Positions 37,674 to 47,517 of a stretch of 64,000 bases of DNA are shown piece after piece. A program made the position numbers and the translations under genes. The stretch comes from Cycloclasticus sp. 46_120_T64. Its GTDB lineage: Bacteria > Pseudomonadota > Gammaproteobacteria > Methylococcales > Cycloclasticaceae. Below the pieces are notes generated by a model. That model saw only the letters and a list, made by a program, of their open reading frames with translations, did no database searches and had not been told where the DNA came from. Location of the stretch: assembly GCA_002162695.1 (NCBI GenBank), contig MAAM01000005.1:62001-126000 (forward strand). The letters are read 5' to 3'. Positions within the stretch are counted from its first letter, which is position 1. The number at the start of each line of letters is the position of its first letter.

Positions 37674-38584
37674 ACCGTCGCCGGTAAGGGTTCAATATAA
37701 GAGATAGGATAAGTATCTTCTTCGTCGAAGGTGACTTCTTCCCATGCATCTTGTTGCTGCAGTAAGGCGCGCAGTAATTTGTTATTTAACTCGTGACCAG
37801 ACTTATGACCTTTAAATTCACCAATTAAGCTATGGCCCAATAAATATAAGTCACCAATGGCATCGAGAATTTTATGTTTAACAAATTCATCTTCATAACG
37901 CAGACCATCTTCATTCAACACACGGAAATCATCGACAACAATGGCGTTATCCATACTGCCGCCTAAGGCAAGATTGCGCTCCCGCAACATTTCAATGTCC
38001 TTCATAAAACCAAAGGTACGCGCACGGCTGATTTCTTTTACGAAAGAGGTCGATGAGAAATCGATGCAAGCTTCTTGCACCCGGGACTTAAAAACGGGGT
38101 GTTCAAACTCGATACTAAAACCGACTTTGAAACCTTCGAAAGGTACAAAACTGGCCCATTTATCGCCATCTTCGATTCGCACTTCTTTCTTGATACGGAT
38201 ATAACGTTTAGCCGCATTTTGTTCTTCAATGCCCGCAGATTGCAATAGAAACACGAAAGGACCGGCACTGCCGTCCATGATGGGCACTTCGGCCGCACTC
38301 AAGTCGATATAAATATTATCGATGCCTAAACCAGCAATAGCCGAGAGCAAGTGCTCAACCGTCGAGACTCGAACACCGTCTTGAATCAACGTCGTTGATA
38401 ACTGTGTATCACCGACGTTTTCAGCTTTTGCGGGAATCACCACCGGTTCATCAAAATCTATACGCCTAAATACGATACCGACATTTACCCCAGCAGGGCG
38501 TAGTGTTAAATAGACCTTTTCACCACTGTGTAAGCCGACACCCGTGGCACGAATCACATTTTTCAGCGTCCGTTGTTTAATCAT
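37670..38584 (-). CDS. lpxC: UDP-3-O-acyl-GlcNAc deacetylase LpxC
   Basis: A 304-residue zinc amidase for the committed step of lipid A synthesis. '[18 protein letters not shown]' (first zinc His, near residue 79), '[16 protein letters not shown]' and '[38 protein letters not shown]' (zinc His and Asp, catalytic His near 265) are all present. It follows ftsZ with 152 bases between, as in most gammaproteobacteria. A GGAG site precedes the ATG. The enzyme is the known target of hydroxamate antibiotics such as CHIR-090. Confidence 0.98.
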   Translation of the reverse strand: MIKQRTLKNVIRATGVGLHSGEKVYLTLRPAGVNVGIVFRRIDFDEPVVIPAKAENVGDTQLSTTLIQDGVRVSTVEHLLSAIAGLGIDNIYIDLSAAEVPIMDGSAGPFVFLLQSAGIEEQNAAKRYIRIKKEVRIEDGDKWASFVPFEGFKVGFSIEFEHPVFKSRVQEACIDFSSTSFVKEISRARTFGFMKDIEMLRERNLALGGSMDNAIVVDDFRVLNEDGLRYEDEFVKHKILDAIGDLYLLGHSLIGEFKGHKSGHELNNKLLRALLQQQDAWEEVTFDEEDTYPISYIEPLPATV

Positions 38585-38736
38585 TGATAGACTCCAAGCA
38601 AGTATTTAATAGTTGAATTGTTGTTATTATTATCACGCAATCTTAACACATCACGTGTATTTAACAAAAACCCCCGCGTAAACCAGCTTCCTGCCGTCCC
38701 GATCTTAGATCCATTAAGAGCGACCAGCCACCTCTT

Positions 38737-39897
38737 TTAGTCAGCCTGCCTTCTCAAGAACGCCGGAATATCTAAATAGGCGGTATCTAAAGGCTTATCG
38801 GTTGCTGTTACCGCTTGACTTGCGACCTCTTGATTTTCCCGAATAATCGTTGGAATATCGAGATTTTCCTCTGCCAATTTGGCCGCTTGAGCGGGCTCTT
38901 TCACCACGTGTACAATCGGTGTCATTTCAACTACAGCCGCCTTACGTCCTAAGCCTGTAGCCACCACGGTCACACGCATTTCACCCGCTAAATCTGGGTC
39001 AATCACGGTTCCTACTACCACAGTTGCATCATCCGCGGCAAAATCACGTATCGCTTGGCCAACTTCTTCAAACTCACCAATCGACATATCAAGACCTGCC
39101 GTAATATTCACCAAAATACCTCGTGCGCCTTGCACGTCAATATCTTCCAATAGGGGGCTGTGAATGGCCGCTTCAGCCGCTTCTCGCGCACGGTCTTCAC
39201 CTGACGCATTGCCCGTACCCATCATTGCATCACCCATTTCAGACATCACCGTCCGTACATCGGCGAAATCGACGTTGATCAGGCCTGGTCGAATAATTAA
39301 TTCCGCAATGCCCTGTACCGCACCTAATAACACATCGTTAGCGGCTTTGAATGCATTTAACAGGCTCATTTCCTTGCCTAAAACGTGCATCAATTTTTCA
39401 TTTGGGATGGTAATTAAGGAGTCCACATGGTTAGCCAGCTCTTCAATCCCCGCTTCGGCTATCAGCATTCTTTTTTTACCTTCAAACGGGAAAGGCTTAG
39501 TAACAACCGCCACCGTTAAAATCCCCATTTCTTTGGCCACTTCGGCCACAACAGGTGCCGCGCCAGTACCCGTCCCACCGCCCATACCGGCGGTAATGAA
39601 CACCATATCCGAGCCCGTAATAACCTCTTGAATTCGCTCTCTATCCTCTAACGCCGCTTCACGTCCAACCTCAGGGTTAGCCCCAGCCCCCAAGCCTTTG
39701 GTATGGGTATTACCGAGTTGCAACACGGTTCTTGCTGGCGAATTTTTAAGTGCCTGTGCATCGGTATTGGCACAAATAAATTCGACCCCATCGATTTCAC
39801 TGCTCACCATATGGCTCACCGCATTACCACCGCCACCACCAACACCAATTACTTTGATTACTGCATTTTGTGAATTTGCATCCATTAATTCAAACAT
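38737..39897 (-). CDS. ftsZ: Cell division protein FtsZ
   Basis: A 386-residue tubulin-like GTPase that forms the division ring. '[16 protein letters not shown]' and the signature '[20 protein letters not shown]' bind GTP, and '[18 protein letters not shown]' contains the synergy loop region. The C-terminal conserved peptide '[13 protein letters not shown]' at the end binds FtsA and ZipA. The start ATG follows GGGGAACGAC. It is the last dcw gene before lpxC and is 48 bases after ftsA. Confidence 0.99.
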   Translation of the reverse strand: MFELMDANSQNAVIKVIGVGGGGGNAVSHMVSSEIDGVEFICANTDAQALKNSPARTVLQLGNTHTKGLGAGANPEVGREAALEDRERIQEVITGSDMVFITAGMGGGTGTGAAPVVAEVAKEMGILTVAVVTKPFPFEGKKRMLIAEAGIEELANHVDSLITIPNEKLMHVLGKEMSLLNAFKAANDVLLGAVQGIAELIIRPGLINVDFADVRTVMSEMGDAMMGTGNASGEDRAREAAEAAIHSPLLEDIDVQGARGILVNITAGLDMSIGEFEEVGQAIRDFAADDATVVVGTVIDPDLAGEMRVTVVATGLGRKAAVVEMTPIVHVVKEPAQAAKLAEENLDIPTIIRENQEVASQAVTATDKPLDTAYLDIPAFLRRQAD

Positions 39898-39945
39898 GTC
39901 GTTCCCCTGTTATATTCGTTCAATATTTTGTTCAATTATTCTTAT

Positions 39946-41175
39946 TTAAAAATTACCCTGAAACCAGCTTTTCATTTTCTCCCACATAGCCTGAAAACCA
40001 CCTTTATCTTCAACGCTACTTGCGACGCTGTTTTGCTGGCCAAATAACAGCAAACCCACCCCCGTCGCATAAATTGGGTTACGAACCACATCGCTTAATC
40101 CTGATACATACTGCGGGTAACCCAAACGAACTGGCATATGAAACACTTCCTCTGCCAGTTCAACTAAACCTTCTACTTTTGCACTGCCCCCGGTTAACAC
40201 CACCCCGGCGGCGACGATACTCTCAAAACCACTACGCCTTAATTCGGCTTGCACTAACATCATCAACTCCTCATAACGAGGTTCGATTATTTCAGCCAAA
40301 TTGCCACGTGATATTTTACGTGTTGGACGATCGCCGATACTCGGCACGTCAATCATTTCTTCGCCTTGTACGAGCTGAGTCAGTGCACAGGCATATTTCA
40401 ATTTTATGTCGTCGGCGTGCTGCGTTGGTGTTCGTAACGCCACCGCAATATCATTGGTCACTTGGTCACCAGCAATAGGTATAACCGCGGTGTGGCGAAT
40501 AAAACCATCACAAAAAACCGCGATATCCGTGGTGCCTCCACCAATATCAACGAGACAAACACCCAATTCTTTTTCATCATCCGTTAGCACCGCGCTACTC
40601 GATGCCAGCTGCTCTAAAATAATGTCATCAACTTCTAAACCACAGCGGCGCACACATTTAATGATATTCTGCGCGGCACTCACCGCACCGGTCACAATAT
40701 GTACCTTCGCTTCGAGTCGAATCCCTGCCATACCAACGGGCTCTTTAATCCCTTCCTGACCATCGATGATAAATTCCTGCGGCATAATGTGCAGAATTTT
40801 CTGATCAGCGGGTATCGGCACAGCCCGCGCCGAATCGATCACTCGTTCTATATCCGACGGAATAACCTCATTTTCTCGTATCGCCACCACTCCGTTAGAG
40901 TTCAGGCTACTGATATGACTGCCCGCGATACCAACAAATACCGAGTTGATCTGACAACCCGCCATTAATTCAGCTTCTTCTACCGCTCGCTGAATAGAAT
41001 GCACGGTGGACTCTAGATTGACCACCACGCCTTTTTTCAACCCACGCGAACGGTTCGAACCAATACCAATAACGTCTATCGTGCCATCGGGGGTTATTTC
41101 ACCGACAATCGCCGCCACCTTGGATGTACCTATATCCAGACCAACGATTAAATTTTTATCATTATTCTTTTTCAT
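39946..41175 (-). CDS. ftsA: Cell division protein FtsA
   Basis: A 409-residue actin-like ATPase that anchors FtsZ to the membrane. 'LIVGLDIGTSKVAAIVGEI' (phosphate 1), 'VCLVDIGGGTTDIAVFCDG' (phosphate 2) and 'VVLTGGSAKVEGLVELAEE' (adenosine) are the family motifs. The C-terminal amphipathic helix 'MWEKMKSWFQGNF' is the membrane-targeting sequence. It lies between ftsQ (5 bases) and ftsZ. Confidence 0.98.
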   Translation of the reverse strand: MKKNNDKNLIVGLDIGTSKVAAIVGEITPDGTIDVIGIGSNRSRGLKKGVVVNLESTVHSIQRAVEEAELMAGCQINSVFVGIAGSHISSLNSNGVVAIRENEVIPSDIERVIDSARAVPIPADQKILHIMPQEFIIDGQEGIKEPVGMAGIRLEAKVHIVTGAVSAAQNIIKCVRRCGLEVDDIILEQLASSSAVLTDDEKELGVCLVDIGGGTTDIAVFCDGFIRHTAVIPIAGDQVTNDIAVALRTPTQHADDIKLKYACALTQLVQGEEMIDVPSIGDRPTRKISRGNLAEIIEPRYEELMMLVQAELRRSGFESIVAAGVVLTGGSAKVEGLVELAEEVFHMPVRLGYPQYVSGLSDVVRNPIYATGVGLLLFGQQNSVASSVEDKGGFQAMWEKMKSWFQGNF

Positions 41176-41180
41176 TCTTT

Positions 41181-41969
41181 TTAACCCTTAACCCGGCGCT
41201 GTTCTTTTAAGGTAAAAACCGCAGACTGACCCTTTGACTTAGCTAATTGATAACCTTCTCGCCAAGCCACCGACACACCATTTGGGTAACGTAAATCAAT
41301 CGTGTCGATATACGCTAGTAAATCGCCATCAAGCGACGCTAATAGCGCCAATGATTTGCTGATTTTTTGTGTTGGCTGTTGCTTACCGGCCTTTACCTTA
41401 ACTCCATTACTTAATACCACTGTCCAGCTGCCATGTTTGGCCAAATCCAAACTTGACACCGACAAACCCAGTTCCTTTATCGCACTATCAATCCTTTGCT
41501 GCTCAGCCAATATCGGCCTATTCTGTTCAGCGCCACCCGTTAAATGGGGTAAGGCCAATAAAGCCGGTGTCAGCTCAGGCTGAAACACCTCACCCAACTC
41601 ATTCAGCAGCTGTTTTTCATTCCATACCGCAACGGGCTTCTGTTCATCAAACGACAGCACCATAGTATCTGGCCAAACCCGTCTAATACGTGCATCAGCC
41701 ACCCACTCAAGCTCGGTTAGCTGGCTTAAAATCGCCTCGCTATCCATCGCAAAATACCCCGTCTCAACCAGCTCAGCTAATGATTCAGCCACCGCCTCTT
41801 TCGACACGTGTCTTAGCTCACCTTCAATTCGCACATGCTTAATCGGCATGGTCGTCGCTTGTTGCAACCAGTGTTGCAATTGCCATAAGCCAACGATAAG
41901 TAACAACAGCACGATGGCGTAATGTATTTGGCCCGCTAAACGCCGATATAAAACACCCACAGAACCCAT
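41181..41969 (-). CDS. ftsQ: Cell division protein FtsQ
   Basis: A bitopic divisome protein with one membrane segment (about residues 15-35), a POTRA domain ('IKHVRIEGELRHVSKEAVAESL') and a beta domain ('GEVFQPELTPALLALPHLTG'). I place the start at the ATG at 41969, which shares one base with the ddlB stop (TAATG) and follows GGAAGGTGG. The track start at 42017 adds 16 residues overlapping ddlB. Length is then about 262. It connects FtsB/FtsL to the rest of the divisome in the periplasm. Confidence 0.93.
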   Translation of the reverse strand: MGSVGVLYRRLAGQIHYAIVLLLLIVGLWQLQHWLQQATTMPIKHVRIEGELRHVSKEAVAESLAELVETGYFAMDSEAILSQLTELEWVADARIRRVWPDTMVLSFDEQKPVAVWNEKQLLNELGEVFQPELTPALLALPHLTGGAEQNRPILAEQQRIDSAIKELGLSVSSLDLAKHGSWTVVLSNGVKVKAGKQQPTQKISKSLALLASLDGDLLAYIDTIDLRYPNGVSVAWREGYQLAKSKGQSAVFTLKEQRRVKG

Positions 41970-42913
41970 TATTCTACCACCTTCCGCGTGGATATACTTG
42001 CTTGCAACACGCGCCAAACCAACTCTTCGAAGCTAATCCCTGCCTGCTTTGCAGCCATCGGCACTAAACTGTGCCCCGTCATCCCTGGCACCGTATTAAT
42101 TTCCAATAATTGAGCTTGACCATTACCATCCAACATGAAATCGACTCGCCCCCAAGCTGAACCGCCAAGCACCTCAAAGGCTTCTAGGGCTAGCACCTGT
42201 AGTTGCCGCTCTCGCTCTTTTGCTAAACCACAAGGGCAATGATATTTTGTGGTATCCGTTTTGTACTTTGCTTCATAATCATAAAACTCATTGGGTGTTT
42301 CCAAACGAATGATCGGCAAGGCTTTACCCGCTAAAATAGCAACGGTAAATTCAGCCCCCTCCACCCATTGTTCGGCCATCACATCACAGCCGAATTGAGC
42401 CGCATTCGTAAATGCCTCATGCAACTGCTTAAGATTATCCGCTTTTGCCATGCCTAGGCTTGAACCTTCTAAGGCAGGCTTAACCATCAATGGGAAACCT
42501 AGTTTCTTTGCACAATCCTCTACATCAGCTGCATCGGTTAATTTCATCCACGCCGGTGTAGGAATCCCAGCACCAAGCCAGCAAAGCTTAGTGCGTAACT
42601 TATCCATCCCCAAAGCAGAGCCTAATACCCCACTGCCGGTATAGGGGATACCCATCAGTTCGAGCGCCCCCTGCAATAAACCATCTTCACCACCACGGCC
42701 ATGAATGATATTAAACACTCGGTCTATACCCCGTTGTGTTAACTGTTCTAAACCTTGTGTTTTCGGGTCAAACTTAATCGCATCGACACCCTGAGCCAGT
42801 AGCGCTTGCAACACCGCCTGACCACTTAATAGGGAAATCTCACGCTCTGCCGCGTTACCGCCCATTAACACTGCTACTTTGCCAAATATGGCGGGATCTT
42901 TATGCTCATTCAT
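41969..42913 (-). CDS. ddlB: D-alanine--D-alanine ligase DdlB
   Basis: A 314-residue ATP-grasp ligase that makes D-Ala-D-Ala for cell wall precursors. 'HGRGGEDGLLQGALELMGIPYTGSG' and 'GFPLMVKPALEGSSLGMAKA' (ATP-grasp loop), 'WGRVDFMLDGNGQAQLLEINTVPGMTGHSLVPMAAKQAG' (metal ligands and substrate-binding) are present. The start overlaps murB by 8 bases. Ddl in this position of the dcw cluster is standard. Confidence 0.97.
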   Translation of the reverse strand: MNEHKDPAIFGKVAVLMGGNAAEREISLLSGQAVLQALLAQGVDAIKFDPKTQGLEQLTQRGIDRVFNIIHGRGGEDGLLQGALELMGIPYTGSGVLGSALGMDKLRTKLCWLGAGIPTPAWMKLTDAADVEDCAKKLGFPLMVKPALEGSSLGMAKADNLKQLHEAFTNAAQFGCDVMAEQWVEGAEFTVAILAGKALPIIRLETPNEFYDYEAKYKTDTTKYHCPCGLAKERERQLQVLALEAFEVLGGSAWGRVDFMLDGNGQAQLLEINTVPGMTGHSLVPMAAKQAGISFEELVWRVLQASISTRKVVE

Positions 42914-43817
42914 CTGCAGAGCCCTCCCCTAGCATTCGCACCTCGGTTTCTAAACGCACACCTTGCTGTTCTAATACCGTGTTTTGTACTTCTGCAATCA
43001 AACACTCAATATCTTTTGCCGTAGCGGATCCCACATTAAGGATAAAATTAGCGTGTTTTTCAGACACCTGTGCACCGCCAATTTGTTTGCCTTTCAAACC
43101 ACTTTGTTCGATCAGGCGCGCAGCATAATCAGCCTCGGGGTTTTTAAACACCGAACCACAACTGGGCATATTCGTCGGCTGAGACGCCGACCTTGCCGCC
43201 AATAGTTGACGAATCTTTTTTCGACTCTGCTGTTTATCACCCGCTGGTATTTTCAAATAACAGGCCACGAACCATTCATCAGCCGCTAACGAGACACGTC
43301 GATAAGCCACCTCAAATTCATCTGCCCGACGTTCAATCAATTCGCCTCGGCGGTTAATCAACAAAACTTTTTTCACCAACGACCAGGTCTCGCCACCAAA
43401 AGCACCCGCATTCATCGCTAGCGCACCGCCCATGGTACCGGGGATGCCGGCTAAAAATTCAGCACCAAACATCTCCTTTTCAGCCGCCCATTTAGCAACA
43501 CGCGCACAGGGTACGCCCGCTTCAACATAAACTTCATTTTGCTCTACATCTCGCAGCCCTTTTAAACAACCACGGGTATAAATAACCGAGCCGCGAATAC
43601 CGCCATCACGAATTAGCACATTACTGCCCAAGCCCAACCAAGTAACTGCTTCATCAACCGGTAATGAACGTAAGTAGCACTGCACGTCTTCAATACTGCT
43701 GGGCTTATATAAACGATCAGCCAGCCCACCGACGCGCCAAGAGGTATAGCGAGCCAAGGGCTGCTGCTCCATCAATTGTCCGCCGAGTTGGTTGATTGTT
43801 ACTGTCATCGTCTGCAT
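42906..43817 (-). CDS. murB: UDP-N-acetylenolpyruvoylglucosamine reductase MurB (type II-like)
   Basis: A 303-residue FAD enzyme that reduces UDP-GlcNAc-enolpyruvate to UDP-MurNAc. 'YTSWRVGGLADRLYKP', 'WLGLGSNVLIRDGGIRGSVI' and 'GIPGTMGGALAMNAGAFGGE' bind FAD. 'SCGSVFKNPEADYAARLIEQSGLKG' carries the catalytic Ser and 'VSEKHANFILN' the C-terminal motif. The length and the short C-terminal domain match type II MurB rather than the about 340-residue type I of E. coli. Its place between murC and ddlB differs from E. coli and Pseudomonas, where murB lies outside the dcw cluster. Confidence 0.95.
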   Translation of the reverse strand: MQTMTVTINQLGGQLMEQQPLARYTSWRVGGLADRLYKPSSIEDVQCYLRSLPVDEAVTWLGLGSNVLIRDGGIRGSVIYTRGCLKGLRDVEQNEVYVEAGVPCARVAKWAAEKEMFGAEFLAGIPGTMGGALAMNAGAFGGETWSLVKKVLLINRRGELIERRADEFEVAYRRVSLAADEWFVACYLKIPAGDKQQSRKKIRQLLAARSASQPTNMPSCGSVFKNPEADYAARLIEQSGLKGKQIGGAQVSEKHANFILNVGSATAKDIECLIAEVQNTVLEQQGVRLETEVRMLGEGSADE

Positions 43818-43823
43818 AGTCCT

Positions 43824-45278
43824 TTATTTCGCCGTATCGCTAGCGATCATCGCATTCAGCTGAACCGCCAAATTAGCCGATGCCGCACCAATATTTCCCG
43901 CGCCCGATGTTAAAACAATATCACCCGGCAATAACACGTCTTTCAATACCACCGGCAACTGCTCAATATCCTTTACAAAGATAGGAATCAATTTACCGCG
44001 CTGGCGAATCGCTTTACTCAAGGCTGGCCCATCGGAACCCGCGATCGGTTTTTCACCGGCCGCAAATACGTCGAGTAATACCAGCACATCGACTTCATTA
44101 AGCACATCGACAAAATCTTCAAACAAGTCCTGAGTTCTTGAATAACGGTGTGGTTGAAAGGCCAGTACCAAGCGTTTCTCAGGCCAACCGGCGCGCACAG
44201 CCTTGATGGTCGCCATCACTTCACGAGGATGGTGACCATAATCATCAACTAATAGTGCAGAACCCGCACCCAGCTGAATCTCGCCATTCACCTGAAAACG
44301 TCGCCCGACACCTTTAAAGTGATCCAGACCCGCGACAATTGCCTCATCGGAGACACCGAGCTCACTGGCTACCGTAATCGCAGCCAGTGCATTCAATACA
44401 TTATGCTGCCCGGGCATATTCAAGCTCACATCCAGCAAGGATTCATTGCCTAAACGTTTTAACTTGAAGTGGGTACGAAAACCCTCTTGGCGCAGCTCTA
44501 AAGCCTGAAAATCAGCCTCCTGCTCGATCCCATAAGTTAAAATGGGTTTACCGATGTCCGGGGATATTTCACGGATATTTTGATCATCCACACACATCAC
44601 CGCCAAACCATAAAATGGTAACTGGTGTAAAAAGGATTTAAAGGCCTCTTTAACCTGCTCGAAGTCACCACCATAAGTGCTCATATGGTCTTCATCGATA
44701 TTGGTCACCACCGCAATCATCGGCTGTAAATGTAGGAATGACGCATCACTTTCATCGGCTTCGGCCACTAGGTAATGACTTTCACCGAGCTTTGCGTTGG
44801 TTCCGGCACTGTTTAACAAACCACCAATAACAAAGGTCGGGTCTAAACCCGCCTCGGTCATCAACACCGCCAACAAACTGGTCGTGGTCGTTTTTCCGTG
44901 GGTTCCAGCAATCGCAATACCGAATCTAAAACGCATGATCTCGGCCAACATTTCTGCGCGTGGAATAATCGGTATTCTTTGCTCGCGAGCCGCAATCACT
45001 TCCACGTTTTCGCTATTAACCGCCGTCGAGGTGACGATCACATCGGTATTGTTAATATTCTCTGCTGCGTGTCCGATATAAACCGTCGCACCCTTTTCTT
45101 GTAAGCGCTCGGTCACCTTACTCGCGCGCATATCTGAGCCGGAGACCTGATAACCCAAGTTAATCAGCACCTCGGCAATACCGCTCATACCCGCGCCACC
45201 GATACCAATAAAATGGATGTTTTTAAGTTTACCGAAGCCTAAATGGGCTGAATAATGTTTATGTGTATCCGGCATCAT
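43824..45278 (-). CDS. murC: UDP-N-acetylmuramate--L-alanine ligase MurC
   Basis: About 484 residues from the ATG at 45278, which follows GGAGGTGGCATT and overlaps the murG stop in ATGA (the track starts 6 codons earlier). It adds L-Ala to UDP-MurNAc. '[18 protein letters not shown]' (UDP-binding), '[20 protein letters not shown]' (P-loop) and '[16 protein letters not shown]' with 'FQPHRYSRT' are typical of MurC. Cytoplasmic. Confidence 0.98.
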   Translation of the reverse strand: MMPDTHKHYSAHLGFGKLKNIHFIGIGGAGMSGIAEVLINLGYQVSGSDMRASKVTERLQEKGATVYIGHAAENINNTDVIVTSTAVNSENVEVIAAREQRIPIIPRAEMLAEIMRFRFGIAIAGTHGKTTTTSLLAVLMTEAGLDPTFVIGGLLNSAGTNAKLGESHYLVAEADESDASFLHLQPMIAVVTNIDEDHMSTYGGDFEQVKEAFKSFLHQLPFYGLAVMCVDDQNIREISPDIGKPILTYGIEQEADFQALELRQEGFRTHFKLKRLGNESLLDVSLNMPGQHNVLNALAAITVASELGVSDEAIVAGLDHFKGVGRRFQVNGEIQLGAGSALLVDDYGHHPREVMATIKAVRAGWPEKRLVLAFQPHRYSRTQDLFEDFVDVLNEVDVLVLLDVFAAGEKPIAGSDGPALSKAIRQRGKLIPIFVKDIEQLPVVLKDVLLPGDIVLTSGAGNIGAASANLAVQLNAMIASDTAK

Positions 45279-46336
45279 AATGCCACCTCCAAACAACTAT
45301 CGGCGACCAGTTTAGTGGCCTCCGGTTTCGCTAACGTACGGGCTTTATCCGCCATCGTTAACAAGGTTTCTTTGTTACGTAATAACTCACGTAATGTGTT
45401 CGCCAAGCGGCTCGCTGTTAATTCGTTTTGCGGAATTAAACAAGCTGCGGCTTCATCCGACAAATAAGTCGCATTTTTTGTTTGATGATCATCAATCGCC
45501 TGTGGTAATGGCACTAGAATCGCGGGCAAACCCATAATCGCTAACTCCGACACGGTCATCGCACCTGCTCGGCAAACCACTAGATCCGCCCATTCATAGA
45601 CCGCTTTCATATCCTCGATAAAACTTCGCACATCGGCCGTGACCGACATTTCTTGATAACGAGCATGAGCCGTTTCGATGGTTGTTTGACCGGCTTGATG
45701 AATCACCTCTACCGCTATATCTTGCTGTAAGTCCCTTAAGGCTTCTGGCACGACCTGGTTCAAGATAGATGCACCTAAACTACCGCCTAAAACTAATATT
45801 CTGAGTTTTGAAGCTTGCGGCTTCGCTGCATTTAGCAACAACTCTTTACGTATCGGGTTACCACTAAAAATCGCATTGGCACTGGCTTCGAAGCTTCTTG
45901 GGAAGGCCTCAAGTACTCGACAAGCAAAACCTTTCAGTAAACGATTAGTCGTGCCCGGCACCCTATTTTGCTCATGAATCACCAAGGGTCTACGGTGCAA
46001 CCAGCTCATCAAACCACCGGGGCCAGAAGCAAAACCACCCAAGCCCAATACCACATCCGGTTTACGCTGGCGAATAATGCTCGATGCCTGCCAACATGCT
46101 TGTAACAACATCAATGGCGCGAGCAATAAACTGCGTAAGCCTTTCCCGCGCAAACCCGAAACACTCAGCCAATCAATCTCAAAACCCGCATCAGGCACTA
46201 AGCGCGCTTCAATGCCCTGCTTTGTTCCCAACCAAGTCACTTGGTGACCTGCTTCACGCAAATACTGCGCAACCGCCAATGCGGGGAACACGTGGCCACC
46301 AGTGCCACCCGCCATAATCATTACGCGTATTGCCAT
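45275..46336 (-). CDS. murG: Undecaprenyl-PP-MurNAc-pentapeptide GlcNAc transferase MurG
   Basis: A 353-residue GT-B transferase that turns lipid I into lipid II at the inner membrane. '[20 protein letters not shown]' and '[17 protein letters not shown]' are the acceptor-domain Gly-rich loops. '[19 protein letters not shown]' and '[35 protein letters not shown]' bind UDP-GlcNAc. It overlaps ftsW by 16 bases and murC by 4. Confidence 0.98.
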   Translation of the reverse strand: MAIRVMIMAGGTGGHVFPALAVAQYLREAGHQVTWLGTKQGIEARLVPDAGFEIDWLSVSGLRGKGLRSLLLAPLMLLQACWQASSIIRQRKPDVVLGLGGFASGPGGLMSWLHRRPLVIHEQNRVPGTTNRLLKGFACRVLEAFPRSFEASANAIFSGNPIRKELLLNAAKPQASKLRILVLGGSLGASILNQVVPEALRDLQQDIAVEVIHQAGQTTIETAHARYQEMSVTADVRSFIEDMKAVYEWADLVVCRAGAMTVSELAIMGLPAILVPLPQAIDDHQTKNATYLSDEAAACLIPQNELTASRLANTLRELLRNKETLLTMADKARTLAKPEATKLVADSCLEVAL

Positions 46337-47517
46337 AACGACCTCCCCTTCAGCTGATCCTCTAAGTCCAACTGGGTTTCATGGTGAATACGGCACAACA
46401 GGCCAATCACCATGCACATAATAATCATGCTACTGCCACCATAACTCATCAGCGGCAAGGTTAGCCCCTTGGTGGGAAGCGCGCCCATATTAACCGCGAT
46501 ATTAACGAACGCTTGCAAACCTAACCAAAGCCCAAGGCCATACGCCAATAAAGAATAAAAACGTAAATTCAATCGTTCCGCCGCCTTACCCATTTGGAAA
46601 ACACGCCAGACTAACAGGCCAAACAATAAAATCACACTCGCTGAACCGACAAAACCCAGCTCTTCGGCCATCACCGCAAAAATAAAATCGGTATGCGCTT
46701 CTGGCAAATAAAATAATTTCTGAATACTGCTACCTAAACCGACCCCAAACCATTCACCACGCCCTAAGGCAATCAGCGACTGTACCAATTGAAAGCCCGA
46801 CCCTAAGTGATCCGCCCAAGGGTCCATAAATGCAGTCACTCGGTCCATTCGGTAGGCCGACGTAGCAACCGCCACAACCCCTAAGATAATCGCAATGATA
46901 ACTAAGGTGGCAAACTCAACTAAGCGCGCGCCCCCCAAAAACATCATCCCCACAACACTAAAACTAATAACAAATGTTGCACCAAAATCCGGCTCGGCTA
47001 ATAACAAAGCAAACACCAAACCCAGCGGTAACATCGGGCGAAAAATGCCTTTAATCGACTCACGCACAACCGCCACGTGCCGGGTCAAAAAACCCGCCAT
47101 ATATAAAATACAAATAAGTTTTACAATTTCAGACACTTGCAGGCGAGCGACACCGAGGTTTATCCAACGGTAACTACCATTCACCTTGACCCCAATCCCG
47201 GGAATAAACACCAATATCAATAAAGCCACCGCCAATAAAATCAAACTAGGCCCGCTCTGCTCCCAGAGTTTCAAAGGAAGACTCGCCATCAGCACCGCCA
47301 TCATGATACCGATAACAATATGCACAAATTGGCGCACAGGATAATGCCAGATATTATGAAAAAATCGCTCGCCGATATGTAAGGAGGCAGACACCACCAT
47401 CACATAACCCAGCGCCAGCAAACTGACTGCGGAAAAGACCATCCAGCCATCTAGGTGGTAGCGCCCTCGCCTCACCGGCAGAGTCGCACTCGCTGAACTA
47501 AATAAGGCCGCACTCAT
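46321..47517 (-). CDS. ftsW: Septal peptidoglycan polymerase FtsW (SEDS)
   Basis: A 398-residue protein with about ten membrane helices. SEDS motifs are visible in '[38 protein letters not shown]', '[22 protein letters not shown]' and '[28 protein letters not shown]'-type end motifs. It polymerises lipid II at the septum with FtsI. The start ATG overlaps the murD stop by 4 bases. Confidence 0.98.
   Translation of the reverse strand: [398 protein letters not shown]

Noticed and set aside
39164-39631. 155-residue plus-strand ORF opposite ftsZ
   Set aside because: It lies wholly antisense to ftsZ, has a low-complexity Ser/Ala/Pro composition and no motif. It is a shadow of ftsZ codon bias.
40020-40478. 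152-residue plus-strand ORF opposite ftsA
   Set aside because: Antisense to ftsA, with no recognisable domain; a shadow frame.
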